Assembly (NCBI RefSeq): GCF_002807685.1
Contig: NZ_PEAX01000001.1
Coordinates: 620,001-684,000 of the forward strand
Direction of reading: 5' to 3'
Origin: Neoalteromonas flava
GTDB lineage: Bacteria; Pseudomonadota; Gammaproteobacteria; Enterobacterales; Alteromonadaceae
DNA: 64,000 bases
Both the position numbers and the translations under genes were made by a program. The notes beneath the pieces were generated by a model. The model worked only from the letters and a program-made list of their open reading frames with translations. It made no database searches and had not been told where the DNA came from. This document shows, in pieces, positions 45,488-54,309 of this stretch (positions are counted from its first letter, which is position 1; every line of letters starts with the position of its first letter).

Positions 45488-46036
45488 TTAACTATTCGAT
45501 TTTAATAAACGGTCTTTCATGTCGAGAACTTTGCCAACACCAGAACCCAGTTTCATCAACGTGTTAAGTTTTTCCGGGCTCAGACTTTGTAGCGCTTGCG
45601 TCCATTCAGTAATTTGCTCAAGCAAGTTGTGAATATCTTCAATTTGGCTTTGCGCAAATTCTTCTGCGGGGTTTGCTGGCTCATCCAGTAAGATATCTCT
45701 AAGCAAGCTTAAGGTTGGGTCCATCTCGCGCTTACGTCGCTCTTCAAAAACCCGGTTGGCCATATCCCAAATACTGCCCTTGGCACCGTAAAATTCTTTA
45801 CGCTCACCCGGCTTATGTACGGTACTGATCAGCTGCCACGAGTGTAGCTCTTTTAATCCCATACTAACGTTGCCACGGGAAATACTCAGGGCTTCGCCGA
45901 TTTCGTTGGCGGTTAACGGTTGCTCATTAACCACCAGCAATGCATAGATTTGACCAACCGTGCGATTGAAACCCCAACGACTACCCATCTCACCAAAGTG
46001 CATTACAAACGACTCAATCATGGGTGTCATGGTCAT
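45488..46036 (-). CDS. GbsR/MarR-family transcriptional regulator
   Basis: A 182-residue winged-helix regulator. The HTH is visible as LTANEIGEALSISRGNVSMGLKEL (about 36-60), and a helical C-terminal dimerisation region follows (about 90-180). The GbsR branch of the MarR superfamily is indicated by the early GEMGSRWGFNRTVGQIYALL block. The frame is open from a TTG at 46048, but the ATG at 46036 (MTMTPMIESF) is preferred. It is upstream of and codirectional with cydAB, so it likely controls or is cotranscribed with the oxidase genes. Confidence 0.85.
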   Translation of the reverse strand: MTMTPMIESFVMHFGEMGSRWGFNRTVGQIYALLVVNEQPLTANEIGEALSISRGNVSMGLKELHSWQLISTVHKPGERKEFYGAKGSIWDMANRVFEERRKREMDPTLSLLRDILLDEPANPAEEFAQSQIEDIHNLLEQITEWTQALQSLSPEKLNTLMKLGSGVGKVLDMKDRLLKSNS

Positions 46037-46047
46037 AAACTTTCTCA

Positions 46048-46069
46048 ACTTTCAATATTTTCTGAAAGT
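46048..46069. promoter_or_regulatory. Palindrome over the regulator promoter/leader
   Basis: ACTTTCA (46048-46054) and TGAAAGT (46063-46069), seven-base perfect arms with an eight-base spacer, just upstream of the regulator's ATG and overlapping the putative -10 element TATACT (46072-46067, minus strand). It fits an autoregulatory operator of the GbsR/MarR protein. Confidence 0.5.
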
Positions 46070-46080
46070 ATAATAATTAT

Positions 46081-46094
46081 TTGACATAGATCAA
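46081..46094. promoter_or_regulatory. FNR/ANR-like box
   Basis: TTGACATAGATCAA matches the FNR consensus (TTGAY-N4-ATCAA) at all conserved positions. On the minus strand the first six bases (46094-46089, TTGATC) could act as a -35, with TATACT at 46072-46067 as -10 and a 16-base spacer; FNR bound here would overlap the promoter of the regulator-cydAB cluster. Confidence 0.6.
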
Positions 46095-46181
46095 GTTTTT
46101 TCGGTTTGTTCACTTGAGCGTATGAATTCAGGATAAGTCGCAAGTTATGCCGCCAGAATGAGTTTGCTGACTTACTCTTTT

Positions 46182-46285
46182 ATTGGCTTATTGGCTTATT
46201 GGCTTATTGGCTTATTGGCTTATTGGCTTATTGGCTTATTGGCTTATTGGCTTATTGGCGTATTGGCGTATTGGCGTATTGGCGT
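46182..46285. repeat. Octanucleotide microsatellite, 13 copies
   Basis: Nine perfect copies of ATTGGCTT (46182-46253) followed by four of ATTGGCGT (46254-46285), 104 bases in all. The unit of eight bases means each gain or loss of a copy shifts the reading frame. In this window a frame is open from an ATG at 46158 through the repeat (read as a Leu-Ile-Gly-Leu-Leu-Ala-Tyr-Trp cycle, and the same cycle in all three forward frames) into the downstream gene. Tandem octamers of this kind are typical slipped-strand phase-variation elements. Confidence 0.9.
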
Positions 46286-46367
46286 ATTACAGCAGGGTAT
46301 TTTTTTATTATCGGCTCCGCTACACTCTGGCGATAATACAAAGACAACTTGGTTGACCCACTTCAAA

Positions 46368-46901
46368 ATGCTTTCAGTCGTAACCCTTGATGACACTCAA
46401 TTAGCCGCATGTACACTAGTGAGTGGCACCAGTGGCCGCGCAGTGCGCTGGTTAGTCGCAGGCTTTACCTTAGGATTTGGGGGGCTGATTTACGCCTTGG
46501 TGATTGCTAAACCTGAAGTACCGATGGTGATAAAGAGTATCTGTCTGGGATTGTTCGGCTTTGCTGTGTTTGCCCTACTGCTCAGTGGTCGACTTAAACG
46601 CGGCTGGCCCAATATCTTGCACGACAACCAGTATCTTTACGTGGTCTATGACCCGGCTAAATCAGAATTTCTGAAAATCCCGTTTGCGGCTATTGCTGGA
46701 TGTAAAAAGAAAATGCTTTATCCCAACACGATGGCCGTGTCGGTGGAATTTAAACCGGAGTGCTTGACCGAGAATTGTGATGCGCTGCTAAAAAATGCAA
46801 TATTCCCTGCACAAGGTGCGGTGCACATTTACAGCGCACTGAACAGTCGTAACCGCATTATTACCCAAATAAGCGCGCTTACCGAAGTAAGCGCGAAGTA
46901 A
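46368..46901 (+). CDS. Unknown membrane protein downstream of the octamer tract
   Basis: A 177-residue protein with two membrane helices (about 28-48 and 54-74) and a soluble C-terminal domain with NILHDNQYLYVVYDPAKSEFLKIPF near 84-108. No family is recognised. Two starts are possible: ATG 46368, giving this protein, or ATG 46158, from which the current 13-copy repeat is in frame and adds a hydrophobic 70-residue leader. The internal ATG has no evident ribosome binding site. A nine-base hairpin (46874-46895) overlaps the C-terminus and may aid termination. Confidence 0.65.
   Translation: MLSVVTLDDTQLAACTLVSGTSGRAVRWLVAGFTLGFGGLIYALVIAKPEVPMVIKSICLGLFGFAVFALLLSGRLKRGWPNILHDNQYLYVVYDPAKSEFLKIPFAAIAGCKKKMLYPNTMAVSVEFKPECLTENCDALLKNAIFPAQGAVHIYSALNSRNRIITQISALTEVSAK
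46874..46895. terminator. Hairpin at gene end
   Basis: CGCGCTTAC (46874-46882) and GTAAGCGCG (46887-46895) form a perfect nine-base stem with a CGAA loop, just before the stop of the unknown membrane protein gene and 14 bases from the convergent DUF885 gene stop. No U tract. Confidence 0.4.
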
Positions 46902-46908
46902 CTACTAC

Positions 46909-48798
46909 TTATTGTTGGCTCGCAATCCATTCATCAATCAAGCGTTCAAGGATCGGCAAGGGCACAGCCCCGCCGCCTAACACCACATCGTGGAACTGAC
47001 GAATATCAAACTTATCACCCAGCGCGGTGCGCGCTTTCTCGCGTAGCTCGAGGATCTTGATCATACCAATTTTGTAGCCTGTGGCTTGTCCTGGCCAAAC
47101 GAAGTAACGTTGCACTTCCGAACGAATCTGCCCAATAGGCACGGGCGAGTTTTGTTGGAAATAGTCGATGGCTTGTTGCTCCGTCCATCCCTTGGCATGA
47201 ATGCCGGTATCTACAACTAAACGGATGGCGCGCCACATCTCAGTGACTACCCGACCAAAATCAGAGTAAGGGTCTTGGTAAGCGCCCATTTCTTTGGCTA
47301 ACAATTCTGAATAGAGCGCCCATCCCTCAACATAAGCATTGAAGAATTGCTGGGTTCTGAAGGTCGGTACACCTTCAAGTTCCTGTGCGATGGAAATTTG
47401 CATGTGATGCCCAGGATTGCCTTCATGATAGGCAATCGCTTCCATTTCGTTTTTCGGCATGGAGGTCATATCAATCAAATGCGCATAATAAACGCCAGGT
47501 CGAGAACCGTCCGGTGTTCCCGGATAATAGTGCTGAGCAGCACCTGGTTGCTCACGAAACGCTTCGACGCGTTTTACCACCAAGTCGGCTTTTGGCAGGA
47601 TCCCAAAATACTCGGGTAACTTGCTATCGATATACGCCAAGAAAGCCTTTGAGTCGTCGATGTAGCCTTGGCGACCTTCATCAGTATTGGGGTAGAAGAA
47701 ACGCTCATCATCAGTGGCGGTTTTGATAAATTCGAAAAACGCGGCAAGGTCGCCCTCAAATTCTACTGCCTCTTTAATCGCTTCCATTTCTGCTCGCAGA
47801 CGCGCGACTTCGGATAATCCTAACTGATGAATTTCATCCGCTGTCATCTGCGTTGTCGTCGAGTTAAAGAGTGCTGCGTTGTATGCATCAATCCCATCAG
47901 GTAAGGCACTCATGCCACTGGCTTGTTCTGAGATATTTTCGCGATCGGTTTGATGCCAAGTAATTAACGCTTGATAGCTATTGTAAAAGTCGGTCAACAG
48001 CGCTTCTTTGACTTGAGCAGTAAACTCATCAGCTTGGGCTTGGTCAATCTTGCCGGCTTCAAGTAATCCAGCAATTTTACGTTTGGCGTCGCCATAAATC
48101 GCAGAGTCTTCTTGTGCAGCTTCAGTAAAGGGTGCGCCTGTGATCAAGTTGGTCGCCTGTTCTATTACCCCATCGTAGGCAAAATACGGTGGACGAACGC
48201 CTTCAGTGGCATGCAACTCTGCGCGTTTAAGCAATTGTGCCACCGCTCGCGCAAGCCCGCTGATCCGCGAAATATAGTCGCGCATGTCTTGTACTTCAGT
48301 GACATTATGAAAGTTGATTAATAAATTGGGTAATGAACTCTGCGGCCCTGACATCTGCGAGAAGATATAAGCCCGACGTTGGAAAGGGCGCATGGCTGTA
48401 GCCACATCATAGCCGTAAATCCAAAGGTCATACGAAATCTTCGCGTCATCGCTGAGCTTGGCGTAATCAAAAGAGCTTTTTAATTCTTCCACAGTGGCTT
48501 TCAGCCATTCGTATTGTTGCTCACCCGCAAGCTCGGACATATCGTCAAACTCGCCATACCGTTCTTTTCGTCCCAATGAGGTCAATGTCAGTGGCGACTG
48601 CATCAACTGTTCTTCGTACTTCGTTTCAAACCATTCATTCAAACGTGCAGTTTCTGCCGCTTGTATCTCAGCGGTTACGCTCTGCTCTGCCGTTGTTGTT
48701 GCCGTATTTTGTGAAGTTGATTCAGGTGCCTTAGAACAGGCGCCAAGTATTAGCGCGGTGCCTAAAGCGAGCGCAATTTTGCTGGGTTTTATAATCAT
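46909..48798 (-). CDS. DUF885 family lipoprotein (putative metallopeptidase)
   Basis: A 629-residue exported lipoprotein, lipobox LGAC near residue 20, of the DUF885 family. A zinc-peptidase-like motif HEGNPGHH (about 455-462) resembles HExxH arrangements, with a later Glu/Asp-rich region. The C-terminal segment after the motif (EGWALYSELLAKEM, DTGIHAKGWT) is conserved in the family. Peptidase activity is inferred. It overlaps the beta-lactamase-fold gene by four bases (ATGA), forming a three-gene operon of exported hydrolases. Confidence 0.88.
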   Translation of the reverse strand: MIIKPSKIALALGTALILGACSKAPESTSQNTATTTAEQSVTAEIQAAETARLNEWFETKYEEQLMQSPLTLTSLGRKERYGEFDDMSELAGEQQYEWLKATVEELKSSFDYAKLSDDAKISYDLWIYGYDVATAMRPFQRRAYIFSQMSGPQSSLPNLLINFHNVTEVQDMRDYISRISGLARAVAQLLKRAELHATEGVRPPYFAYDGVIEQATNLITGAPFTEAAQEDSAIYGDAKRKIAGLLEAGKIDQAQADEFTAQVKEALLTDFYNSYQALITWHQTDRENISEQASGMSALPDGIDAYNAALFNSTTTQMTADEIHQLGLSEVARLRAEMEAIKEAVEFEGDLAAFFEFIKTATDDERFFYPNTDEGRQGYIDDSKAFLAYIDSKLPEYFGILPKADLVVKRVEAFREQPGAAQHYYPGTPDGSRPGVYYAHLIDMTSMPKNEMEAIAYHEGNPGHHMQISIAQELEGVPTFRTQQFFNAYVEGWALYSELLAKEMGAYQDPYSDFGRVVTEMWRAIRLVVDTGIHAKGWTEQQAIDYFQQNSPVPIGQIRSEVQRYFVWPGQATGYKIGMIKILELREKARTALGDKFDIRQFHDVVLGGGAVPLPILERLIDEWIASQQ

Positions 48799-50039
48799 TT
48801 TCCTTCCTTTCTGTCGAGGCTTGGTAAATTTGAATAATAGTCAGTCAGCGTTCTAAACAAGGCTAAATGGCGAGCTGACCACTGTAAGCTTTTATCGTTA
48901 AACCGATGGTTGACCGATGTTTTAACAATCACTACCTTAGCATCTGGCGCTACGTAAATATATTGATGATAGATACCACGTGCCATAAAGTCAGAATCAC
49001 TACCGGGTGGCAACCACCATTGGTAACCATAACCGTAGGGCCCAGCGAGATTGGCCTCAGTGCTACGTAATACATGCGGGTCAGTGGCATGTGTAGATTC
49101 ATATACCCATGCCTCAGGCACAACTTGCACTCCGTTAAAACGCCCTTGATTGGCGTACAACCAACCAAACTTCGCATAATCTCTGGCAGTCACATTTAAC
49201 CCGCCCAAAGCTAATTCCATGCCCTCATCATCACTCAGCCAATAGGCTGTATCTTGCATCCCAAGTGGCTCCCAAAGATAGCGCTGGGCATAATCTGTGA
49301 GCGACATTTGGGTTGCCCTTACCAACACCATACCCAATACCTGAGTATCAATACTGACGTAATGGTTCACTTGGCCGGGCGCTCGCTCTGACTCAAGGGA
49401 TGCAGTGAAATCATCTAATGAGCTGCCAAACGCAATGGCCCGCGAGAAACGATTAATATCGGAATTAAAATCAGCGTAATCTTCATTGAAACGCACGCCG
49501 GAAGACATTTGTAGTACGTTTTTTATTGTGGCGTGTTGATAACCACTCGCGGCAAGTTCAGGCACATAATCAACCACTGGCTGATTAATATTTTTGATGA
49601 AGCCCTGTTCAAGCGCAATTCCTACCAACGCTGAAACGAAAGATTTGGCGACTGAAAACGAAATATGTGGCCGGTCAGCAGCGCCGGTCTCACCATAGTA
49701 TTCATAAACAATGGCACCATCTGCAATCACCAATAAACTGGTGGTGCGACTGGCAACCAAAAACTCGGCTAGGGTTTCGCTTGTTCCTACAGCTTGCAGT
49801 GCCAGGTCTGTAGGTTCATGTATGGTTACGCGAGGAAATTTATACGGCTGGCTGCTGGGCGTTAACGTGGTGACCGTAAACGCCGCTGGCATTGAGACAA
49901 AATTCTGTGCGATTTTATCTTCGTCATACAAAGTAACCGCCATATACAAACGCTTCAGATTGTCGCCATAAACAATCAATAACGCCACCAGTACTAGCGT
50001 GACTAACGCAAACCCTATGGCCGATTTACGCATCTTCAT
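48795..50039 (-). CDS. Beta-lactamase-fold serine hydrolase
   Basis: A 414-residue exported penicillin-binding-protein-like hydrolase of the class C beta-lactamase family (EstB/DAP-like). An N-terminal signal-anchor (about 8-25) precedes the catalytic domain. The SxxK motif is SVAK in FSVAKSFVS (about 131-138), and a Tyr in HYVSIDTQ is the likely second-site residue. D-aminopeptidase, esterase or PBP-type activity is possible. It lies between the S9 peptidase (three bases) and DUF885 (overlap), all codirectional. Confidence 0.88.
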   Translation of the reverse strand: MKMRKSAIGFALVTLVLVALLIVYGDNLKRLYMAVTLYDEDKIAQNFVSMPAAFTVTTLTPSSQPYKFPRVTIHEPTDLALQAVGTSETLAEFLVASRTTSLLVIADGAIVYEYYGETGAADRPHISFSVAKSFVSALVGIALEQGFIKNINQPVVDYVPELAASGYQHATIKNVLQMSSGVRFNEDYADFNSDINRFSRAIAFGSSLDDFTASLESERAPGQVNHYVSIDTQVLGMVLVRATQMSLTDYAQRYLWEPLGMQDTAYWLSDDEGMELALGGLNVTARDYAKFGWLYANQGRFNGVQVVPEAWVYESTHATDPHVLRSTEANLAGPYGYGYQWWLPPGSDSDFMARGIYHQYIYVAPDAKVVIVKTSVNHRFNDKSLQWSARHLALFRTLTDYYSNLPSLDRKEGK

Positions 50040-50042
50040 GGG

Positions 50043-52250
50043 TTATTCCTGGATGCCGTGGGCAAGCAGTTGAAAGGCATATTCTTGAGCACGATCTTTT
50101 AGCCTGCCATAGCGCCCACTGTTAGCGAAATGACCGGCCCCCATATTCATGCGCATCACCAGCAGGTTGTTGTCGGTTTTGGTATTGCGCATTTTGGCCG
50201 TCCATTTCGCGGGCTCCCAATACGTCACTCGCGGGTCGTTCAAACCGCCGGTGACAAGCATTGGCGGATACTCGCGGGCAGTGATATTGTCGTACGGCGA
50301 GTAAGACAATAAATATTCAAATACGGTTTTGCTTGCCGCAGGATTCCCCCATTCCTGCCACTCTGGCGGTGTGAGGGGTAACGACTCGTCAAGCATGGTG
50401 TTGAGTACATCCACAAAAGGAACCACTAAGGATACGGAGCGCCACAAATCGGGGGCTTGCACCGTCATTGCGCCCATCATTTTGCCACCTGCACTGCGCC
50501 CGGATATAGAGATATTACCCGCACTGACATAGTTTTGTGCGATCAGATATTGAGCAACATCAATAAAATCAGTAAAGGCGTTCATGCGTTTATCCAGCTT
50601 ACCGTCCAAGTACCATTGATAGCCCATTTCATCGCCTCCGCGCACATGGGCAAGCGCAAACGAGAAACCGCGATCCAGCAAACTCAGGCGTTCTGCAGAG
50701 AAACTCGGGCTCATACCTGAACCGTAGGCACCATAGGCATACAAAGACATTGGCGCGTTGCCATCGCGCTGAAACGATTTATGATAAACAATCGAAATCG
50801 GCACTAGTGCACCATCACGCGCCGGCGCCATCAAGCGCTCAGTAATATAGTTGCTGGCATCGTAACCCGAAGGGATCGCTTTGACTTTGCGGGTGACTAA
50901 CTGTTGCGAAGCAATATCGTAATCGAACACAGAATCCGGTGTGATCATTGATTCATAATTAATGCGCACATGATCTTGCTGAAACTCGGGATTAGTGCCC
51001 AAACTCACTGCCCGGGCAGACTCAGGCAATGCAAGTTGCTGTTGCAATGTGCCATCGAAGTCATGTAGTTGGATGTGTTCTACGCCATCAACCGACAGCT
51101 CCAAGGCCAAAAATGTTTGGAAGGCTTTAAGACCGGTTAAATACATCGCGTCATTGCCCGCGATCAAGGTTTGCCAGTTGGACTTATCGCGCATGGCAGC
51201 AGGCGCTAAACCACCATCGACCTTGACTAAGCGACCGTTGACATGCAAGTCGTTAATCATCACGAATAATTGTTGCCCCACTGAGTCAACCTCAGCACTG
51301 ACCGCATCGGTGCGCTTGATTAACTCAACTGGCTCGCCAAATAGGTCATCTGCGGGTAACAACTCAACATCATTGTTGCCACCACTATAGGAAGACTTCA
51401 CCAACCAGCGATGATCTGAGGTAAACGACGCCCCCAGGAAGAATTTGGGATCACTCTCAGTAAACAACACGTGATCAGGCGCTACTGCTTCACTGGGGTC
51501 TAACAGACGTAAATTGATGGATTCAACATACCAGCGGTCGAGGCTGAGTTTTTCATACACAATGCCATTGCCGTCAGGAGTAAACTCCACGCTACCACCA
51601 ATATTATTTAAATCGATGGGTAATACTTCGTCGCTGCGTAAATCCTTGACTACCGCTACATAACGTTCGTCACCGCTGGTATCGACGGTGTATATCAAAA
51701 GTTGGTTATTGGGTGAAATCTCCCAGTCGCCGACGACGAAATAGTCATACTCTTTAGCCAATGCGGGCACATCCAGAAATACCTGTTCATGATCACTATC
51801 TAGGGCTCGCCGCAGATAGGTGGGATAATTGTCACCCTGCCGATACTCGTAGCGATACTCATAGCCATTTAAGGTAAAAGGTACTGACGACTCAGTTTCA
51901 TCGACGCGCCCCTTAAACTCTTCAAACAAAGTGTTAACCAATCCTTCATGAGGCTTAAGGAAAGCGTCAAAGTAGGCATTTTCGGCCTTTAAATACCCTA
52001 GCACCTCAGGATCTTGAGTGTCGGGGTAATTAGGATCTTTTAACCATTGATAGGGGTCATCAACGGTGATCCCATGATGCGTATAGGAAAATGCCTTGGC
52101 TTGGGCTTGTGGCGCTGGGATCGCTAACGCTTGCAGGCGCGGATAAGTGTCTGTCACGGTAGTATCCAAATCAGGGTTATTAGGAGTACAACTAAACAAC
52201 ATGCCAGACGCGATGGCTAAGCACGCTATAGAAAAAAGAGAGTGTTGCAT
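50043..52250 (-). CDS. Prolyl oligopeptidase family S9A lipoprotein (oligopeptidase B-like)
   Basis: A 735-residue exported serine peptidase. Lipobox LFSC lies near residue 20, so unlike cytosolic PtrB it is probably anchored in an envelope membrane. A beta-propeller covers about 80-400, then the alpha/beta hydrolase domain: nucleophile in GRSAGG (Ser586 counting from this start), Asp in GGLNDPRVTYWEPAKW and His in MNMGAGHFANSGR, the complete triad. An in-frame TTG 42 bases upstream is rejected in favour of this ATG, which gives a proper lipoprotein signal. First gene of the three-gene hydrolase operon. Confidence 0.93.
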   Translation of the reverse strand: MQHSLFSIACLAIASGMLFSCTPNNPDLDTTVTDTYPRLQALAIPAPQAQAKAFSYTHHGITVDDPYQWLKDPNYPDTQDPEVLGYLKAENAYFDAFLKPHEGLVNTLFEEFKGRVDETESSVPFTLNGYEYRYEYRQGDNYPTYLRRALDSDHEQVFLDVPALAKEYDYFVVGDWEISPNNQLLIYTVDTSGDERYVAVVKDLRSDEVLPIDLNNIGGSVEFTPDGNGIVYEKLSLDRWYVESINLRLLDPSEAVAPDHVLFTESDPKFFLGASFTSDHRWLVKSSYSGGNNDVELLPADDLFGEPVELIKRTDAVSAEVDSVGQQLFVMINDLHVNGRLVKVDGGLAPAAMRDKSNWQTLIAGNDAMYLTGLKAFQTFLALELSVDGVEHIQLHDFDGTLQQQLALPESARAVSLGTNPEFQQDHVRINYESMITPDSVFDYDIASQQLVTRKVKAIPSGYDASNYITERLMAPARDGALVPISIVYHKSFQRDGNAPMSLYAYGAYGSGMSPSFSAERLSLLDRGFSFALAHVRGGDEMGYQWYLDGKLDKRMNAFTDFIDVAQYLIAQNYVSAGNISISGRSAGGKMMGAMTVQAPDLWRSVSLVVPFVDVLNTMLDESLPLTPPEWQEWGNPAASKTVFEYLLSYSPYDNITAREYPPMLVTGGLNDPRVTYWEPAKWTAKMRNTKTDNNLLVMRMNMGAGHFANSGRYGRLKDRAQEYAFQLLAHGIQE

Positions 52251-52292
52251 TGAGGTGGAGACATTTTTGTTATTGTTTACCCCAATATACAA

Positions 52293-52318
52293 AAAAACGC
52301 CGCAATTGCGACGTTTTT
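52293..52318. terminator. Bidirectional-type terminator after TonB2 operon
   Basis: Arms AAAAACG and CGTTTTT flank a perfect inner palindrome CGCAATTGCG (52301-52310) with one C-A mismatch. T runs follow on both strands. It ends the minus-strand TonB2 operon, 52 bases past its last stop. Confidence 0.85.
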
Positions 52319-52369
52319 ATTTTGTTACAGCTGTTAAGTAGCTTGGCCAGAGAGGCGCTTGGGTCGAAT

Positions 52370-53701
52370 TTAATCTGCCGAACCACTCAACTCAGCTTGA
52401 TTGCGTTCGAAGGACACTTTCTCGCCCTCAACGTACTTACTCCATTGCTGTGCCATACCGCGGCTAGCCGCGAACTTTTCAGCTTCTGCCAGTTGATTTA
52501 GCGCATCAACGAAACGACGTTGATTGTAATAGGCCATACCTAACACTAAGTGAGCGGTACCTTGATTGGACAATCCACCTTTTTCCATGGCCTTTTGTGT
52601 GGCAGCAACAGCCTTATCCCATTCTTCCATATTCAGATAAAGCTGACCTAACTGGGCGTCAAGATCACCATCTTCAGAAAGTTCTGCTGCAGCCTGCATC
52701 ACCGGCACGGCTTTTTCATTTTCTTTTGCTTGAGTCCAGCATTGCGACAAAAACTTAAGATTACGTAAATTACGTTCAAGGGTGCCTGATGCCAGTGCTT
52801 GCTCCATCAAGCGTGCACATTTATACGGCGCTTGGTGAAAATAATACAGCTGTGCCAAGTTAAAGGTATCTGAAGCTGAGGTCACATAGCCTTGTTGGTA
52901 CGCAGCTTCCATCAATGCGTATTGTTCTTGCTCACGCTCCAGTTCGCCGTACATCGCCGCTAACTGAACCCAATACTTGGGTTCATCAAACAAACGCACC
53001 ATCTTTACCAACACGTCTTTGACTTTTTCTGGCTGCTTCAGTTCGTAGAACACCGCGCGTTGCAGAATTAACCAGCCTTCGTCTGGCAGCATGCCTTCTG
53101 CTTCGTGGTCTTCAACGGCTTTGGTTATGTAGCGTTCAGCTTCCGCATATTGCTTATTCTGATAATACGCTTGTGCCTTGATAACCAGATTTTTCGGTGG
53201 AATTGGACCGGTATTTAACGCTTCCCAACGCTCTAGGGCATCAATACTTTCGGCATAATTCCCACGCATCAACTGCAATTGGGCAAGACTAAACAGGGTC
53301 GTTTGTTCGAAGGTCTCAGGAATAGGGTCTTGGGCTACGACTTTCTCAAAGGATTCAATGGCTTTGTCGTAATCTTCGGCGTTGTAGTAGATAAAGCCAT
53401 AGAAGTTGTAGAGCATTGCCAGCTCATAGCTGTTCATTGAGCTTTCTTTCGATTCAACCACGTCGAGTACCGCAATGGCTTCATCGATATTGCCTTCATC
53501 AGCAATCGACTGCGCGCGCGATAGCTGATCATACACGCGAGAGCGCAACGCAGGTACTTTACGCGTTTGCTTTTGACTGGCAGCAGTTTCTTGCGCCAAC
53601 GTAGGCAGCGCTGTCAGACTTACAACGCTCAACAACATCGAGAGCGCGGCGCTGCGAATAAACCAATTACATTTGTGCGATCGAAGTAACATCAGGATCA
53701 C
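52370..53701 (-). CDS. TPR-repeat protein of the TonB2 operon
   Basis: A 443-residue exported protein with a signal peptide (about 15-35) and roughly eight TPR units (for instance ELAMLYNFYGFIYYNAEDYDKAIESFEKV and GTAHLVLGMAYYNQRRFVDALNQLAEA regions). TPR proteins end TonB2-type operons in Vibrio and Alteromonadales and are thought to scaffold the system. Its ATG overlaps the TonB stop by four bases. It is the last gene before the terminator at 52293. Confidence 0.9.
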   Translation of the reverse strand: MILMLLRSHKCNWFIRSAALSMLLSVVSLTALPTLAQETAASQKQTRKVPALRSRVYDQLSRAQSIADEGNIDEAIAVLDVVESKESSMNSYELAMLYNFYGFIYYNAEDYDKAIESFEKVVAQDPIPETFEQTTLFSLAQLQLMRGNYAESIDALERWEALNTGPIPPKNLVIKAQAYYQNKQYAEAERYITKAVEDHEAEGMLPDEGWLILQRAVFYELKQPEKVKDVLVKMVRLFDEPKYWVQLAAMYGELEREQEQYALMEAAYQQGYVTSASDTFNLAQLYYFHQAPYKCARLMEQALASGTLERNLRNLKFLSQCWTQAKENEKAVPVMQAAAELSEDGDLDAQLGQLYLNMEEWDKAVAATQKAMEKGGLSNQGTAHLVLGMAYYNQRRFVDALNQLAEAEKFAASRGMAQQWSKYVEGEKVSFERNQAELSGSAD

Positions 53702-54306
53702 CCATCTATCTTAAAGGTTATACGGTTTTGCACACCAGACACTTCGGTCGGCTCGCCATTGACCACGCGCGGCTTGTATTTAAATTTAAGTGCGGCATCT
53801 AATGCAGCTTGCTCAAATATGCCTTGTGGATTGGCTTCAACCACAACCGGGTCGCGTACAGAGCCCTGTTTAGTTACCGTAAACTCAACGATAACAAAGC
53901 CTTCAATCCCGCGCTGAAGTGCTCTGCGCGGATAGACCGCAGCAACTTTTACAATCGGTAAGTATTCACCGTCACCCGACTCCAGCGCCAGACCTCCATC
54001 CAAAGCGACATCACCTGACACATCGGCGGCAAAGTCTAAGCCAGAACCTTCACCATCAGGCGAAGGTGAATCCATTTGCGGCTGCTCCATTGGGGGCGGC
54101 GGCTCTTTGGGCGGTGGTGGCTTGCGTGGCTTGCGCTCTTTAGACTCTACCTGTTCGTCCTGTTTCACGCGCACGAAGTCAAGCACGCTACCTTCCGGCG
54201 GCTCAGTTAATGCACTGCCACCGGATTGGATCAACGACTGCATCAAAAAGAACAGTCCTAGCGTGATCGCAAGTGAAAGAACAATGGCACTAATAAATCG
54301 AAGCAT
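53698..54306 (-). CDS. TonB family energy-transduction protein
   Basis: A 202-residue TonB-type protein: one N-terminal membrane helix (about 5-24), a Pro/Lys/Glu-rich periplasmic linker (RKPRKPPPPKEPPPP, about 58-72) and a C-terminal TonB domain (YPRRALQRGIEGFVIVEFTVTKQG through the RITFKIDG end). It transmits proton-motive energy from the ExbB/ExbD motor to outer-membrane receptors. The three-base gap to exbD and the overlap with the TPR gene place it in the operon core. Confidence 0.95.
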   Translation of the reverse strand: MLRFISAIVLSLAITLGLFFLMQSLIQSGGSALTEPPEGSVLDFVRVKQDEQVESKERKPRKPPPPKEPPPPMEQPQMDSPSPDGEGSGLDFAADVSGDVALDGGLALESGDGEYLPIVKVAAVYPRRALQRGIEGFVIVEFTVTKQGSVRDPVVVEANPQGIFEQAALDAALKFKYKPRVVNGEPTEVSGVQNRITFKIDG

Positions 54307-54309
54307 TGT

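Noticed and set aside
46182-46285. Octamer tract as a CRISPR array
   Set aside because: Units are contiguous and eight bases long with no spacers.
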